This document shows, in pieces, positions 43,541 to 55,129 of a stretch of 64,000 nucleotides of DNA. Position 1 is the stretch's first letter. Each line of letters begins with the position of its first letter. Source of the stretch: Bradyrhizobium sp. SSBR45G. Lineage in GTDB: Bacteria; Pseudomonadota; Alphaproteobacteria; Rhizobiales; Xanthobacteraceae. Location: positions 112,102-176,101 of the forward strand of contig NZ_BSCT01000011.1 of the NCBI RefSeq assembly GCF_030159255.1, in the 5' to 3' direction. A program made the position numbers and the translations under genes. The notes beneath the pieces were generated by a model. It was not told the origin of the DNA, ran no database searches, and worked only from the letters and a program-made list of their open reading frames with translations.

Positions 43541-45493
43541 TCACGCGCTCGCCGGACTGATCCGGTCGGCGGTGACGGCCTTCAGCGCCTCGACATTGGT
43601 CGCCGCGGCGACGTCCTCGAGATCGAGCGGCATCCTGCGGCGCCAGTTCGGATGCTCGTCGATCGTGCCGGGAATGTTCGGCTGATCAACCACGCCGAGC
43701 AGATCCTCCAGCGAGATCGCCAGCAGCCGCGAACGCGTCCGCGACAGGAAGCTGATGGCTGACAGCACATCATGATCCTGGATGCCGTTATGGCGCAGCA
43801 CCTCGTCCCACAGCCCGAGCGCGCGCCAGCGCTCCTCGTCGGTCTCGCCCGGATCGATGTCCAGTCCGCGCTTGGTCTTGAGGTCGCCGAACGTGCGCCA
43901 GCCGGCATAGGTCGACAGATCATGCGTATTCAGCGTGACCAGAGCGTTCGGCGGATAGGCGTCGACGTCGCGGAAGCGGCCGTTCTCGTCGCGCTCGAAG
44001 ATCATCACCTTGTAGGACCACAGGCCCCAATCGGCCATCTGCTCGCGAAACCCCTCCGGCACGGTGCCGAGATCCTCGCCGATCACGATGCAATTGTTGG
44101 CGTCGCTCTCGATGGCGGTCGCCGCCAGCAGCGCATCGAACGGCATCTGGACATAGGCGCCCTGCTTGGCGGGAAAGCCGTGCGGCACCAGATAGAGCCG
44201 CTTCAGGCCGAGCACATGGTCGAGCCGGATCGCGCCGGCATGGCGCATCGACGCCCTGATCATCTCGCGGAACGGCTCGAAATTCTTCAACGCCAGTCCC
44301 GGCGCATTGAAGCCGGCCAGGCCCCAATTCTGTCCGACCGTGTTCAACGGATCGGGCGGCGCACCGACCGACAGCGTCCGCGAAATGGCGCCCTGCTCGT
44401 TCCAGGCGTCGAACCCGTCGGACTGTACGCCGACCGCGACATCGAGATAGAGACCGACCTTCATGCCCAGCCGATGGGCCAGGTCCTTGCTGTGGCGTAG
44501 CTGCCGTTCGGCGAGCCACTGCACATAGGCGATGAAATCGGCCTCGCGGCGGTCCGGACCATTCAGCAGCGCCGCGCAGCGGGCCGCGTCGGGCTGCCGC
44601 CACTCCTCGGGCCAATCCCACCAGGGCTGCTGGAAGCGATGCCGCAGCACCTCGAAGCAGGTGAAGCGCGCGAGCAGCTCACCGCGCTCGGCGCGATAGG
44701 TCTTGAACTCCGCCGCCTCGGCGCTGTCGGGCGTCATCATGAAGGCGTCGAAGGCGGCCCGCAACGCCGGCCATTTCAACGCCGCCACGCCCTCGTAGTC
44801 GACCAGCTCGGCCTGCCGCAGCGGCTCCAGCAGCTTGGCATCCGGCCCCTTCTTGAAACCCGGCGCCTGCTCGACATCGACATAGAGCGCGTTGAGAAAC
44901 AGCCGGCTGTTCGGCGCATAGGGACTGAAATCGCCCGGACGATCATCGAACAGCGCGTGCAACGGATTGAGGCCGACACCATCGGCGCCGAGCTTGGCGC
45001 AGAGATCGATGAGATTGGCGAGATCGGTGAAATCGCCCATGCCCCAGTTGCGACGCGAGCGGATGCCGTAGAGCTGCACCGCGAGCAACCAGACACGGTC
45101 GAAATCGCCCGAAAACGCCTTCTCTGGCGTCACCAGCAGCGGCAGCTCCTCGCGGCATGACGACGCATCCGACAGATCCAGGCGATAGCTCCCCACCGGC
45201 AGATCGGCCGGCCAGTCGACCAGCGCCTCGCTCGCTTCGCCGCGCGCGATCTCCGCATCGCCCTGCTTGATTGTCCATGTCACCGGCAGCTTGGCCGCGT
45301 CGCTGAGGCGGCTGCGGGCCGGCTGTCCGGACCGAATCACGATCGCGCCACTGAGGAGCTTTTGCGGCGTTGGCCTGGGAAAGGCCTCCACGATGATTTT
45401 GAGCGCCGCTTCGTCGGTGACGCGGCGCTGGCCCTGACCATCGTAGAATTCTGTCAGGATTCCGAGACTATGAGCTTCGCTGAAGAGATCCAT
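43541..45493 (-). CDS. malQ: 4-alpha-glucanotransferase (amylomaltase)
   Basis: A 650-residue GH77 enzyme starting MDLFSEAHSLGILTEFYDGQ. The catalytic core is visible: LLAVQLYGIRSRRNWGMGDF, LNPLHALFDDRPGDFSPYAP, AIRLDHVLGLKRLYLVPHGF (catalytic Asp), VIGEDLGTVPEGFREQMADW (catalytic Glu) and LNTHDLSTYAGWRTF. It moves alpha-1,4-glucan units between chains. A 45493 start is chosen at MDLFSEAH; upstream codons are not family-like and contain the promoter. A perfect EcfG consensus promoter GGAAC-N16-CGTT is centred about 85 bp upstream of the ATG. It is divergent from treS and leads to GH15. Confidence 0.93.
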   Translation of the reverse strand: MDLFSEAHSLGILTEFYDGQGQRRVTDEAALKIIVEAFPRPTPQKLLSGAIVIRSGQPARSRLSDAAKLPVTWTIKQGDAEIARGEASEALVDWPADLPVGSYRLDLSDASSCREELPLLVTPEKAFSGDFDRVWLLAVQLYGIRSRRNWGMGDFTDLANLIDLCAKLGADGVGLNPLHALFDDRPGDFSPYAPNSRLFLNALYVDVEQAPGFKKGPDAKLLEPLRQAELVDYEGVAALKWPALRAAFDAFMMTPDSAEAAEFKTYRAERGELLARFTCFEVLRHRFQQPWWDWPEEWRQPDAARCAALLNGPDRREADFIAYVQWLAERQLRHSKDLAHRLGMKVGLYLDVAVGVQSDGFDAWNEQGAISRTLSVGAPPDPLNTVGQNWGLAGFNAPGLALKNFEPFREMIRASMRHAGAIRLDHVLGLKRLYLVPHGFPAKQGAYVQMPFDALLAATAIESDANNCIVIGEDLGTVPEGFREQMADWGLWSYKVMIFERDENGRFRDVDAYPPNALVTLNTHDLSTYAGWRTFGDLKTKRGLDIDPGETDEERWRALGLWDEVLRHNGIQDHDVLSAISFLSRTRSRLLAISLEDLLGVVDQPNIPGTIDEHPNWRRRMPLDLEDVAAATNVEALKAVTADRISPASA

Positions 45494-45843
45494 TGGCACG
45501 CGATCTTGGACGTGGCAGGACGCACGTCGTGAAATTGTTGTTGAACAGCAAGAGGATAGACCTCTAACGCGCCGCACTTGCGAGCGTTCCCTCTGGGAAC
45601 AAAAGCGAGCCCTGCGGCTTGGTATGGGGTCGTCTCGGGTCCTAGCGAACCGGGACACCGATTTCTTGTCAATGGCATCACAGTGAACAAATTTCAGCAC
45701 ACGTTCGAGAGCGTCGCCCTGCGGGACGCTTTCTCCCCTATTCTGCCCTCTTTTGAGGAGAGCCGCATCTGTCGGGTCCGAGACGCCTGTCCAGGCGCCT
45801 GCGGTCGCAGCCGATTCCTTCTCCTCGCCGGTGTGAGGGCTTC
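45494..45843. other. 350-bp divergent region between malQ and treS
   Basis: No gene is supported. It contains a perfect EcfG-type promoter for malQ (45566-45590). No such motif was found on the plus strand toward treS, so the trehalose operon may use another promoter or run from further out. Confidence 0.6.
45566..45590 (-). promoter_or_regulatory. EcfG-type general-stress promoter for malQ
   Basis: On the minus strand GGAAC (45590-45586) is followed by exactly 16 bases and CGTT (45569-45566). This matches the alphaproteobacterial EcfG consensus GGAAC-N16/17-CGTT in full. Transcription would start near 45560, about 65 bp before the malQ ATG, and would include the GH15 gene. Role inferred from the match. 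Confidence 0.7.
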
Positions 45844-48800
45844 ATGAACGTGATGTCATCCCTGGACTCCCCGAACCTGCAGACCGAAGCCGATGGCGAC
45901 GGTCTCTGGTACAAGGACGCGATCATCTACCAGCTGCACGTCAAGGCGTTTGCCGACAGCAACCATGACGGCATCGGCGACTTTGCCGGCCTGACCGACA
46001 AGCTGGATTATCTGCAGGATCTTGGCGTCACCGCGCTGTGGCTGCTGCCGTTCTATCCATCCCCCGGGCGCGACGACGGCTACGACATCGCCGATTACGG
46101 CAGCATCAATCCCGATTTCGGGACGATGAAGGAGTTCAAGCGCTTCATCCAGGAAGCGCAGCGCCGCGGCTTGCGCGTCATCACCGAGCTCGTCGTCAAC
46201 CACACCTCCGACCAGCACCATTGGTTCAAGCGTGCCCGGCGCAGCGCGCCCGGATCGAGCGCGCGCGACTGGTACGTCTGGAGCGACACCGACCAGAAAT
46301 ATCAGGGCACCCGAATCATCTTCACGGACACCGAGAAGTCGAACTGGACCTGGGATCCCGAGGCCGGCCAGTTCTATTGGCACCGCTTCTTCTCGCACCA
46401 GCCGGACCTCAACTTCGACAATCCGCGGGTGGTCAACGCCATCATCCAGGTGATGAAGCGCTGGCTCGACGCCGGCGTCGACGGCTTCCGCCTCGATGCG
46501 ATCCCCTATCTGTGCGAGCGCGACGGCACCAACAACGAGAACCTCCCCGAGACGCACGCGATCATCAAGCGGCTGCGGCTCGAGCTCGACAATTACGCCA
46601 AGGACAAGCTGCTGCTGGCCGAGGCCAATCAATGGCCGGAGGACGTGCAGGAATATTTCGGCCAGGGCGACGAGTGCCATATGGCCTATCACTTCCCGCT
46701 GATGCCGCGCTTCTACATGGCGATCGCCCAGGAGGACCGCTTTCCGATCACCGACATCCTGCGGCAGACGCCGGACATTCCATCGACCTGTCAATGGGCG
46801 CTGTTCCTGCGCAACCATGACGAGCTGACCCTGGAGATGGTGACCGACGTCGAGCGCGATTATTTGTGGTCGACCTATGCCAACGATCCGCGCGCCCGCA
46901 TCAATGTCGGCATCCGCCGGCGCCTCGCGCCGCTGATGGACAATGACCGGCGCAAGATAGAGCTGATGAACTCGCTTCTGATGTCGTTCCCGGGCACGCC
47001 GATCATCTATTATGGCGACGAGATCGGGATGGGCGACAACATCTATCTCGGCGACCGCAACGGCGTGCGCACACCGATGCAGTGGACGCCGGACCGCAAT
47101 GGCGGCTTCTCGCGCGCCGACCCGGCGCGGCTGTACGCGCCGATGATCATGGACCCGGTCTATGGCTACGAGGCCGTCAACGTCGAGGCGCAGTCGCGCA
47201 GCCTGTCGTCGCTCCTGAACGCAACCAAGAAGCTGATCTCGGTCCGCAAGTCGACGCTCGCCTTCGGCCGGGGAACGATGAGCTTCATCCGGCCCGCCAA
47301 CCGCTCCGTGCTGGCCTATGTCCGCCAGTACAAGGACGAGGTCATTCTCTGCGTCGCCAACCTGTCGCGCTCGGCGCAGGCGACCGAGCTCGACCTTTCC
47401 GCCTTCAAGGACCGCGTGCCGGTCGAGATGCTGGGGCGCTCGCGCTTTCCCGCGATCGGCGCGCTGCCCTACATGATCACGCTCGCGCCCTACGGCTTCT
47501 ACTGGTTCCAGCTCAAGGAGCGTGACAAGTCGGAGCCGGTAATCCAGCGCGCGGTGCCGGAATTCGAGACGCTGGTGGTGCCGCTCGGCTCGACCTGGGT
47601 GACGCTGGCGCGCACGCGCGGCGTGTTCGAGCGCGACGTGCTCCCCGATCATCTCGCCCGCACGCGCTGGTATTCGGAGCGCAATCCGGAGGAGATTCAT
47701 CCGACGCTGACGTCCGCGATCCCGTTCTGCGACATCGGCGACAACCGCCCCTGGCTGATCTTCTTCAAGGCGGCCGAGCGCAAGGAGACGCAGCGCTATC
47801 TCCTGCCGATGCAGATCGAATGGGTGCGCTTCGATCGCGACCGCTACAATCCCCAGGCCTTTGCCGCGGTCCGCCAGGGCGCGCGCGAGGGCACATTGCT
47901 CGACGCCGCCACCAGCCCCATCTTCCTCGCGTTGCTGCTGCATAACCTGCAGCAATCGCTGACCGTGGAGGAGAACGGCATCAGGCTCGAATTCCGGCCG
48001 ACATCCCGGTTTCCCGACAAGCCGGTGCGCGAGTCCGAGCACGTGCGCATCATCGAAACCGACCGCTGCAGCAGCAAGGCCGTGGTCAACAACGAGTTCT
48101 TCATCAAGATTCGCCGCGAGCTCGAGGCCGGACCGCATCCGGAGATCGACATCGGCCGCTTCCTGACGGAGACGGTCGGCTTCGCCAACGTCCCGCCGCT
48201 GCTTGGCAGCGTCGAGGTGATCCAGGAGGGCGAGCGGCAGACCGTCGGCTGCGTCCATGGCTTCGTCGAGAACCAGGGCGACGGCTGGACCGTCACGGCC
48301 GCCTATCTCGACCGCTACATCGATGATCAGCGCGTCTTCACCGCCAACGGTGACGAGCGCCAGAGCGACGAGCTGTCACCCTATCTGCGCTACGTGACGC
48401 AGGCCGGCCGGCGCTGTGGCGAACTGCATGCCGCGCTGGCCTCGCGCAGCGATCTCCCCGATTTCGCGCCGGAGCCGACCTCCGCCGACAGTCTCGATCA
48501 TTGGATCGACCGGCTTCGCGCCCAGGCCGGCCGAATTTTCGCCAGTCTGAGCGAGCGCCGCGACCACCTCAAGGATCCGGACCGCGGGCTGGTCGATCAG
48601 GTGCTCGCCCAGCGCGGCGAACTGTCGGAGCGTCTCGGCGCGCTGATCCCGCAGCATCTCGGCGGCTATGACATCCGCGCCCATGGCGACTTCCATCTTG
48701 GCCAGATCCTGATCGTCAAGGACGACATCTTCATCATCGACTTCGACGGTGACGAGGAGCAGCCGCTCGCCGAGCGCCGGCGCAAGGCGCCGCCCGCCCG

Positions 48801-49145
48801 CGACATCGCCGGCTTCCTGCGCTCGATCGACTGCTCGGTCCGCATCGCGCATGAGCGCGCTTTGCGCGCCGGTCCCGACGATCACGGCCGGATTGCCGCC
48901 GCCCTGTCGGACTGGCGCGACCGCACCACGGCGGCTTTTTTGGCCGGCTATCGCGAGATCAAGGCCCATCAGCACCTCTGGCCGGACGATCCGCGCAGCG
49001 CGGAGGCGCTCCTTAACTTTTTCATGCTGGAAAAAGCACTCGGGGCGCTCGAATATGACCTCGCTCACCGGCCGGACTGGCTACGCGTCGCGCTGGGCCA
49101 CCTGCTTCGCGTTCTGTCCGTGCCAGCACCTGCCAGCGAGTCCTC

Positions 49146-49149
<4 letters not shown>
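45844..49149 (+). CDS. treS: Trehalose synthase fused to maltokinase (TreS-Pep2)
   Basis: An 1101-residue fusion starting MNVMSSLDSPNLQTEADGDG. Residues about 20-560 are a GH13 trehalose synthase (IYQLHVKAFADSNHDGIGDF, YDIADYGSINPDFGTMKEFK, VDGFRLDAIPYLCERDGTNN with the catalytic Asp, KLLLAEANQWPEDVQEYFGQ, FLRNHDELTLEMV, IIYYGDEIGMGDNIYLGDRN). The remainder is a maltokinase (GGYDIRAHGDFHLGQILIVK and FIIDFDGDEEQP, with kinase-like HGDxHxGQ and DFxGD). Such fusions interconvert trehalose and maltose and phosphorylate the maltose to maltose-1-phosphate. In the GlgE pathway this donor is used by GlgE to build alpha-glucan, but glgE is not in the window. First of five genes in the rightward operon, overlapping glgB by four bases. 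Confidence 0.94.
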
Positions 49150-51284
<2,135 letters not shown>

Positions 51285-51288
51285 CGCG

Positions 51289-53364
51289 ATGCGTCTGGCT
51301 GCTGGAAGTCCCGCACGTCTCGGAGCAACCTGGGACGGACGAGGGACCAATTTTGCGCTGTTTTCCGCCAATGCCGAAAAGGTCGAGCTCTGCCTGTTCG
51401 ACAGCCAGGGCCGCCGCGAGATCGAACGGATCGAGCTGCCGGAGCGGACGGAGGACGTCTGGCACGTCTACCTCAACGACGTCTCGCCCGGACAGCTCTA
51501 TGGCTACCGCGTCTACGGACCGTACGAGCCGGAGCGTGGCCATCGCTTCAACGCCAACAAGCTGGTGCTCGACCCCTACGCCAAGCGGCTGGCCGGGCGG
51601 CTGGTCTGGAGCGACGCCCATTTCGCCTACCGCGCCGGCTCGCCGCGCGAGGATCTCTCGTTCGACCGGCGCGACAACGCCCGCGGCATGCCGAAAGGCG
51701 TGGTCATCGACGAGACCTTCAACTGGGGCCGGCGCGAGATGCGCCCGCAGATCCCCTGGGAGGACACGATCATCTACGAGGCCCACGTCAAGGGCCTGAC
51801 CAACCGGCGCGATGACGTCCCGCCCAATCTGCGCGGCACCTATGGCGGCCTGTCGTCGCCGGCGATGATCAAGCACCTCAAGCGGCTCGGCGTCACCACT
51901 GTCGAGCTGCTTCCGATCCACGCCTTCATCGACGACCGCATGCTGGTCGAGAAGAAGCTGGTCAACTACTGGGGCTACAACACGATCTCGTTCTTCGCGC
52001 CGGAGCAGCGCTATGCGCAGGACAATCCGCTCGATGCGTTCAGGACGACGGTGGCACGGCTGCACGATGCCGGCATCGAGGTGATGCTCGACGTCGTCTA
52101 CAACCACACCGCCGAGGGCAACCACCTCGGGCCGACGCTGTGTTATCGCGGCATCGACAACGCCTCCTACTACTGGCTGCAACCGGACAATCCGCGATTC
52201 TATGACGACTTCACCGGCTGCGGCTCGTCGGTGAACCTCACCCATCCGCGCGTGCTGCAGATGGTGATGGATTCGCTGCGCTACTGGGTCGAGGTCTGCC
52301 ATGTCGACGGCTTCCGCTTCGATCTCGCCACCACGCTGGCCCGCGAGAAGCACGGCTTCGACCGGCGCACCGGCTTCCTCACCGCGATCCGCCAGGACCC
52401 GGTGCTGGCGAGCGTCAAGCTGGTTGCCGAGCCCTGGGACGTCGGTCTCGGCGGCTACCAGGTCGGCGCGTTCCCGTCGCAATGGTCGGAATGGAACGAT
52501 CGCTATCGCAGCGCCATGCGCCGCTATTGGAGCGGCGAAGGCAGCCTGATCGGCGAGGTCTCGAGCCGCATGACCGGCTCGTCCGACATCTTCAACCACG
52601 ACGGCCGCACCCAGCGCGCCAGCGTCAACCATGTCACCGTGCATGACGGTTTCACGCTGGCCGATCTGTTCAGCTACAACAGCAAGCACAACGAGGCCAA
52701 CGGCGAGGACAATCGCGACGGCTCCAACGACAACCACAGCAACAATTTCGGGCACGAGGGCCCGACCGACGACGTCATGATCAACGCGCTGCGCCGGCAG
52801 TCGCGCAAGAACCAGCTCGCCTGCCTGTTCCTCGCGCAGGGCCTGCCGCTGCTGCTGGCCGGCGACGAGGTCGGCAACTCGCAAGCCGGCAACAACAACG
52901 CCTATTGCCAGGACAACGAGGTCGGCTGGGTCGACTGGAGCGGCATGGGCCGCGAGGGCTGCGACCTGATCGACTTCATCGCGCACATGACCGATCTGCG
53001 CCGCCGCTTCGGCCAGATCCGCGCCCGCCGCTGGCTCGACGGCCGCCGTCCCGACGGCAGTTTCGGCGTGCTGTGGCTGACGCCCTCGGCGGAGGAAATG
53101 ACGCAAACGGACTGGACCTTTCCCGACGGTCGATTTCTCGCCTATGTGCTCGCACCGGTGGAACCTGAGCAGGCTCCGATCTTTATTGTCCTGAATGCGG
53201 CCCCTGAAGACATCGGATTCAAATTGCCCAGGCTCGACGAATACAAGAATTGGCAACAGGTTCTCGACACCACCCAAGCCCAGCAGAAGCCGATCGACTT
53301 CGCGTCCGGCGCGGAGCTCAAGGCCCCGCCCCGCTCCGTGCTGGCATATGCGGGCCTGTCATGA
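51289..53364 (+). CDS. glgX: Glycogen debranching enzyme GlgX
   Basis: A 691-residue GH13/CBM48 isoamylase starting MRLAAGSPARLGATWDGRGT; the ATG at 51289 is chosen because earlier codons belong to the glgB end. RVYGPYEPERGHRFNANKLV is the CBM48 edge. The barrel has YEAHVKGLTNRRDDVPPNLR, LPIHAFIDDRMLVEKKLVNY, VCHVDGFRFDLATTLAREKH (nucleophile), KLVAEPWDVGLGGYQVGAFP (acid) and VTVHDGFTLADLFSYN. It removes alpha-1,6 branches from glycogen. As the TreX role in the TreX-TreZ-TreY route it would feed the next two enzymes. Overlaps treZ by four bases. Confidence 0.95.
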   Translation: MRLAAGSPARLGATWDGRGTNFALFSANAEKVELCLFDSQGRREIERIELPERTEDVWHVYLNDVSPGQLYGYRVYGPYEPERGHRFNANKLVLDPYAKRLAGRLVWSDAHFAYRAGSPREDLSFDRRDNARGMPKGVVIDETFNWGRREMRPQIPWEDTIIYEAHVKGLTNRRDDVPPNLRGTYGGLSSPAMIKHLKRLGVTTVELLPIHAFIDDRMLVEKKLVNYWGYNTISFFAPEQRYAQDNPLDAFRTTVARLHDAGIEVMLDVVYNHTAEGNHLGPTLCYRGIDNASYYWLQPDNPRFYDDFTGCGSSVNLTHPRVLQMVMDSLRYWVEVCHVDGFRFDLATTLAREKHGFDRRTGFLTAIRQDPVLASVKLVAEPWDVGLGGYQVGAFPSQWSEWNDRYRSAMRRYWSGEGSLIGEVSSRMTGSSDIFNHDGRTQRASVNHVTVHDGFTLADLFSYNSKHNEANGEDNRDGSNDNHSNNFGHEGPTDDVMINALRRQSRKNQLACLFLAQGLPLLLAGDEVGNSQAGNNNAYCQDNEVGWVDWSGMGREGCDLIDFIAHMTDLRRRFGQIRARRWLDGRRPDGSFGVLWLTPSAEEMTQTDWTFPDGRFLAYVLAPVEPEQAPIFIVLNAAPEDIGFKLPRLDEYKNWQQVLDTTQAQQKPIDFASGAELKAPPRSVLAYAGLS

Positions 53365-55127
53365 GCGGGCGCCAGTTCGGGCCTGAGATCACCAGGGATG
53401 GCGTCACATTCCGGCTGTGGGCGCCTGCCGCCAAGCGCGTCGATCTGGTGCTCGACGGCAGGCACGAAATGCAGCGCCGCGATGGCGGGTGGTACACGCT
53501 CGACGTCGCGGGAGCGGGCGCCGGCACGCGCTACAAATTCCGCATCGACGACGAGCTCGACGTGCCCGATCCCGGTTCGGACTTCCAGCCAGAGGACGTG
53601 TTCGGCCCCAGCGAAGTGATCGACCACCGCGCTTACGCCTGGCGTTCCGAGAATTGGCGCGGGCGCCCCTGGCAGGACGCGGTGTTCCTCGAGAGCCATG
53701 TCGGCACCTTCACGCCCGAAGGCACCTATCGCGCGATGATCGACAAGCTCGATCATCTCGTCGAGACCGGCATCACCGCGCTCGAACTGATGCCGCTGGC
53801 GGACTTTGCCGGCCGGCGCAACTGGGGCTATGACGGCGTGCTGCTCTATGCGCCGGACAGCGTCTATGGCAGGCCCGACGACCTGCGCGCGCTGATCGAC
53901 GAAGCGCATCTGCGTGGCCTGATGGTGTTCCTCGACGTCGTCTATAATCATTTCGGCCCGGAAGGGAACTACATCGGGCTGTATGCACCGACCTTCTTCA
54001 CCGACGCGCACACGCCCTGGGGCAGCGCGATCGACTACCGGCGCCCAGAGGTGCGGAATTTCGCCATCGAGAACGCGCTGCACTGGCTGACCGACTACCG
54101 CTTCGACGGGCTGCGCTTCGACGCCGTCAACCACATCATCGCCAACGAGGGCGAGATCCCGATGCTGCACGAGCTGAGTGCGGCGGTCGGGAAGCTCGTC
54201 GAGGCCAGCGGACGCCACATCCATCTCGTGCTCGAGAACGGCGACAACCGCGCCAGCATGCTGGACGCCGCGGAGGAGCCGCCGCGCGGCAAATTCCGCG
54301 CGCAATGGAACGACGACTATCATCACGCCTGGCATGTGCTGCTGACCGGCGAAAGCGGCGGCTACTATGGCGACTATCAGCAATCGCCGCGCCGCGACCT
54401 CGCCCGTGCGCTGGCGTCCGGCTTCATCTACCAGGGCGAACAGGCGGCGTTCTGGGGCGGCATCCCGCGGGGTGAGCCGAGCGGTCATCTGTCCCCCGGC
54501 GCGTTCGTCAATTTTCTGCAGAACCACGACCAGATCGGCAACCGCGTGTTCGGCGACCGGCTGGAAGCCCTCGCGCCGCCCGACGGCATCGCCGCCGCGC
54601 TCGCGGTCACCTTGCTCGCGCCGACCGTCCCGATGCTGTACATGGGCGAGGAATGGGGCTCGAAGCAGCCGTTCCCGTTCTTCTGCGACTTCCAGGGCGA
54701 TCTCGCCGATGCCGTGCGCAAGGGACGGCGCCGGGAGTACGAATGGGCATACGCCAGATATGGCGACGAGGTGCCGGATCCGCTCGATGTCGAAACGTTC
54801 AAGTCAGCGATCATCGACTGGGACGCCCGCAATGAGCAGCCGGGCCGCGAACGGCTGGCGTTGGTGCGCAGGCTGCTTGCCGTGCGGCACAAGGTGGTGG
54901 CCCCGCTGCTGCCGGGCGCGACATTCGGTGAAGCCGATGTGACCGATGAGAGATGCCTGAGCGCCCATTGGGTGATGGGCGACGGCAGCAGGCTGCGGCT
55001 GCTCGCTAATGTGTCGGACAAGGCGATCGCAAGCCCATCAACTGAATTCCGGGGCACCTCGATCTGGGGCGGTGCACCGGCCGACCGTCTGCCGCCCTGG
55101 TCCGTGTTCTGGAGCATCGGAGGATAA
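53361..55127 (+). CDS. treZ: Maltooligosyltrehalose trehalohydrolase
   Basis: A 588-residue GH13 enzyme starting MSGRQFGPEITRDGVTFRLW. The N-terminal sandwich has APAAKRVDLVLDGRHEMQRR and GPSEVIDHRAYAWRSENWRG. The barrel has ESHVGTFTPEGTYRAMIDKL, FDGLRFDAVNHIIANEGEIP (nucleophile Asp), IHLVLENGDNRASMLDAAEE (acid Glu) and NFLQNHDQIGNRVFGDRLEA. It hydrolyses trehalose off the end of maltooligosyltrehalose. It follows glgX with an ATGA overlap and precedes treY by two bases. Confidence 0.95.
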   Translation: MSGRQFGPEITRDGVTFRLWAPAAKRVDLVLDGRHEMQRRDGGWYTLDVAGAGAGTRYKFRIDDELDVPDPGSDFQPEDVFGPSEVIDHRAYAWRSENWRGRPWQDAVFLESHVGTFTPEGTYRAMIDKLDHLVETGITALELMPLADFAGRRNWGYDGVLLYAPDSVYGRPDDLRALIDEAHLRGLMVFLDVVYNHFGPEGNYIGLYAPTFFTDAHTPWGSAIDYRRPEVRNFAIENALHWLTDYRFDGLRFDAVNHIIANEGEIPMLHELSAAVGKLVEASGRHIHLVLENGDNRASMLDAAEEPPRGKFRAQWNDDYHHAWHVLLTGESGGYYGDYQQSPRRDLARALASGFIYQGEQAAFWGGIPRGEPSGHLSPGAFVNFLQNHDQIGNRVFGDRLEALAPPDGIAAALAVTLLAPTVPMLYMGEEWGSKQPFPFFCDFQGDLADAVRKGRRREYEWAYARYGDEVPDPLDVETFKSAIIDWDARNEQPGRERLALVRRLLAVRHKVVAPLLPGATFGEADVTDERCLSAHWVMGDGSRLRLLANVSDKAIASPSTEFRGTSIWGGAPADRLPPWSVFWSIGG

Positions 55128-55129
55128 GC

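Noticed and set aside
45596..45620. GGAAC on the plus strand upstream of treS as a second EcfG promoter
   Set aside because: At 16-18 bases after GGAAC the sequence reads gcttgg rather than CGTT, so the -10 is missing.
45856..48258. Open frame of 800 codons on the minus strand
   Set aside because: Antisense to the treS-maltokinase fusion; composition as expected of a shadow frame.
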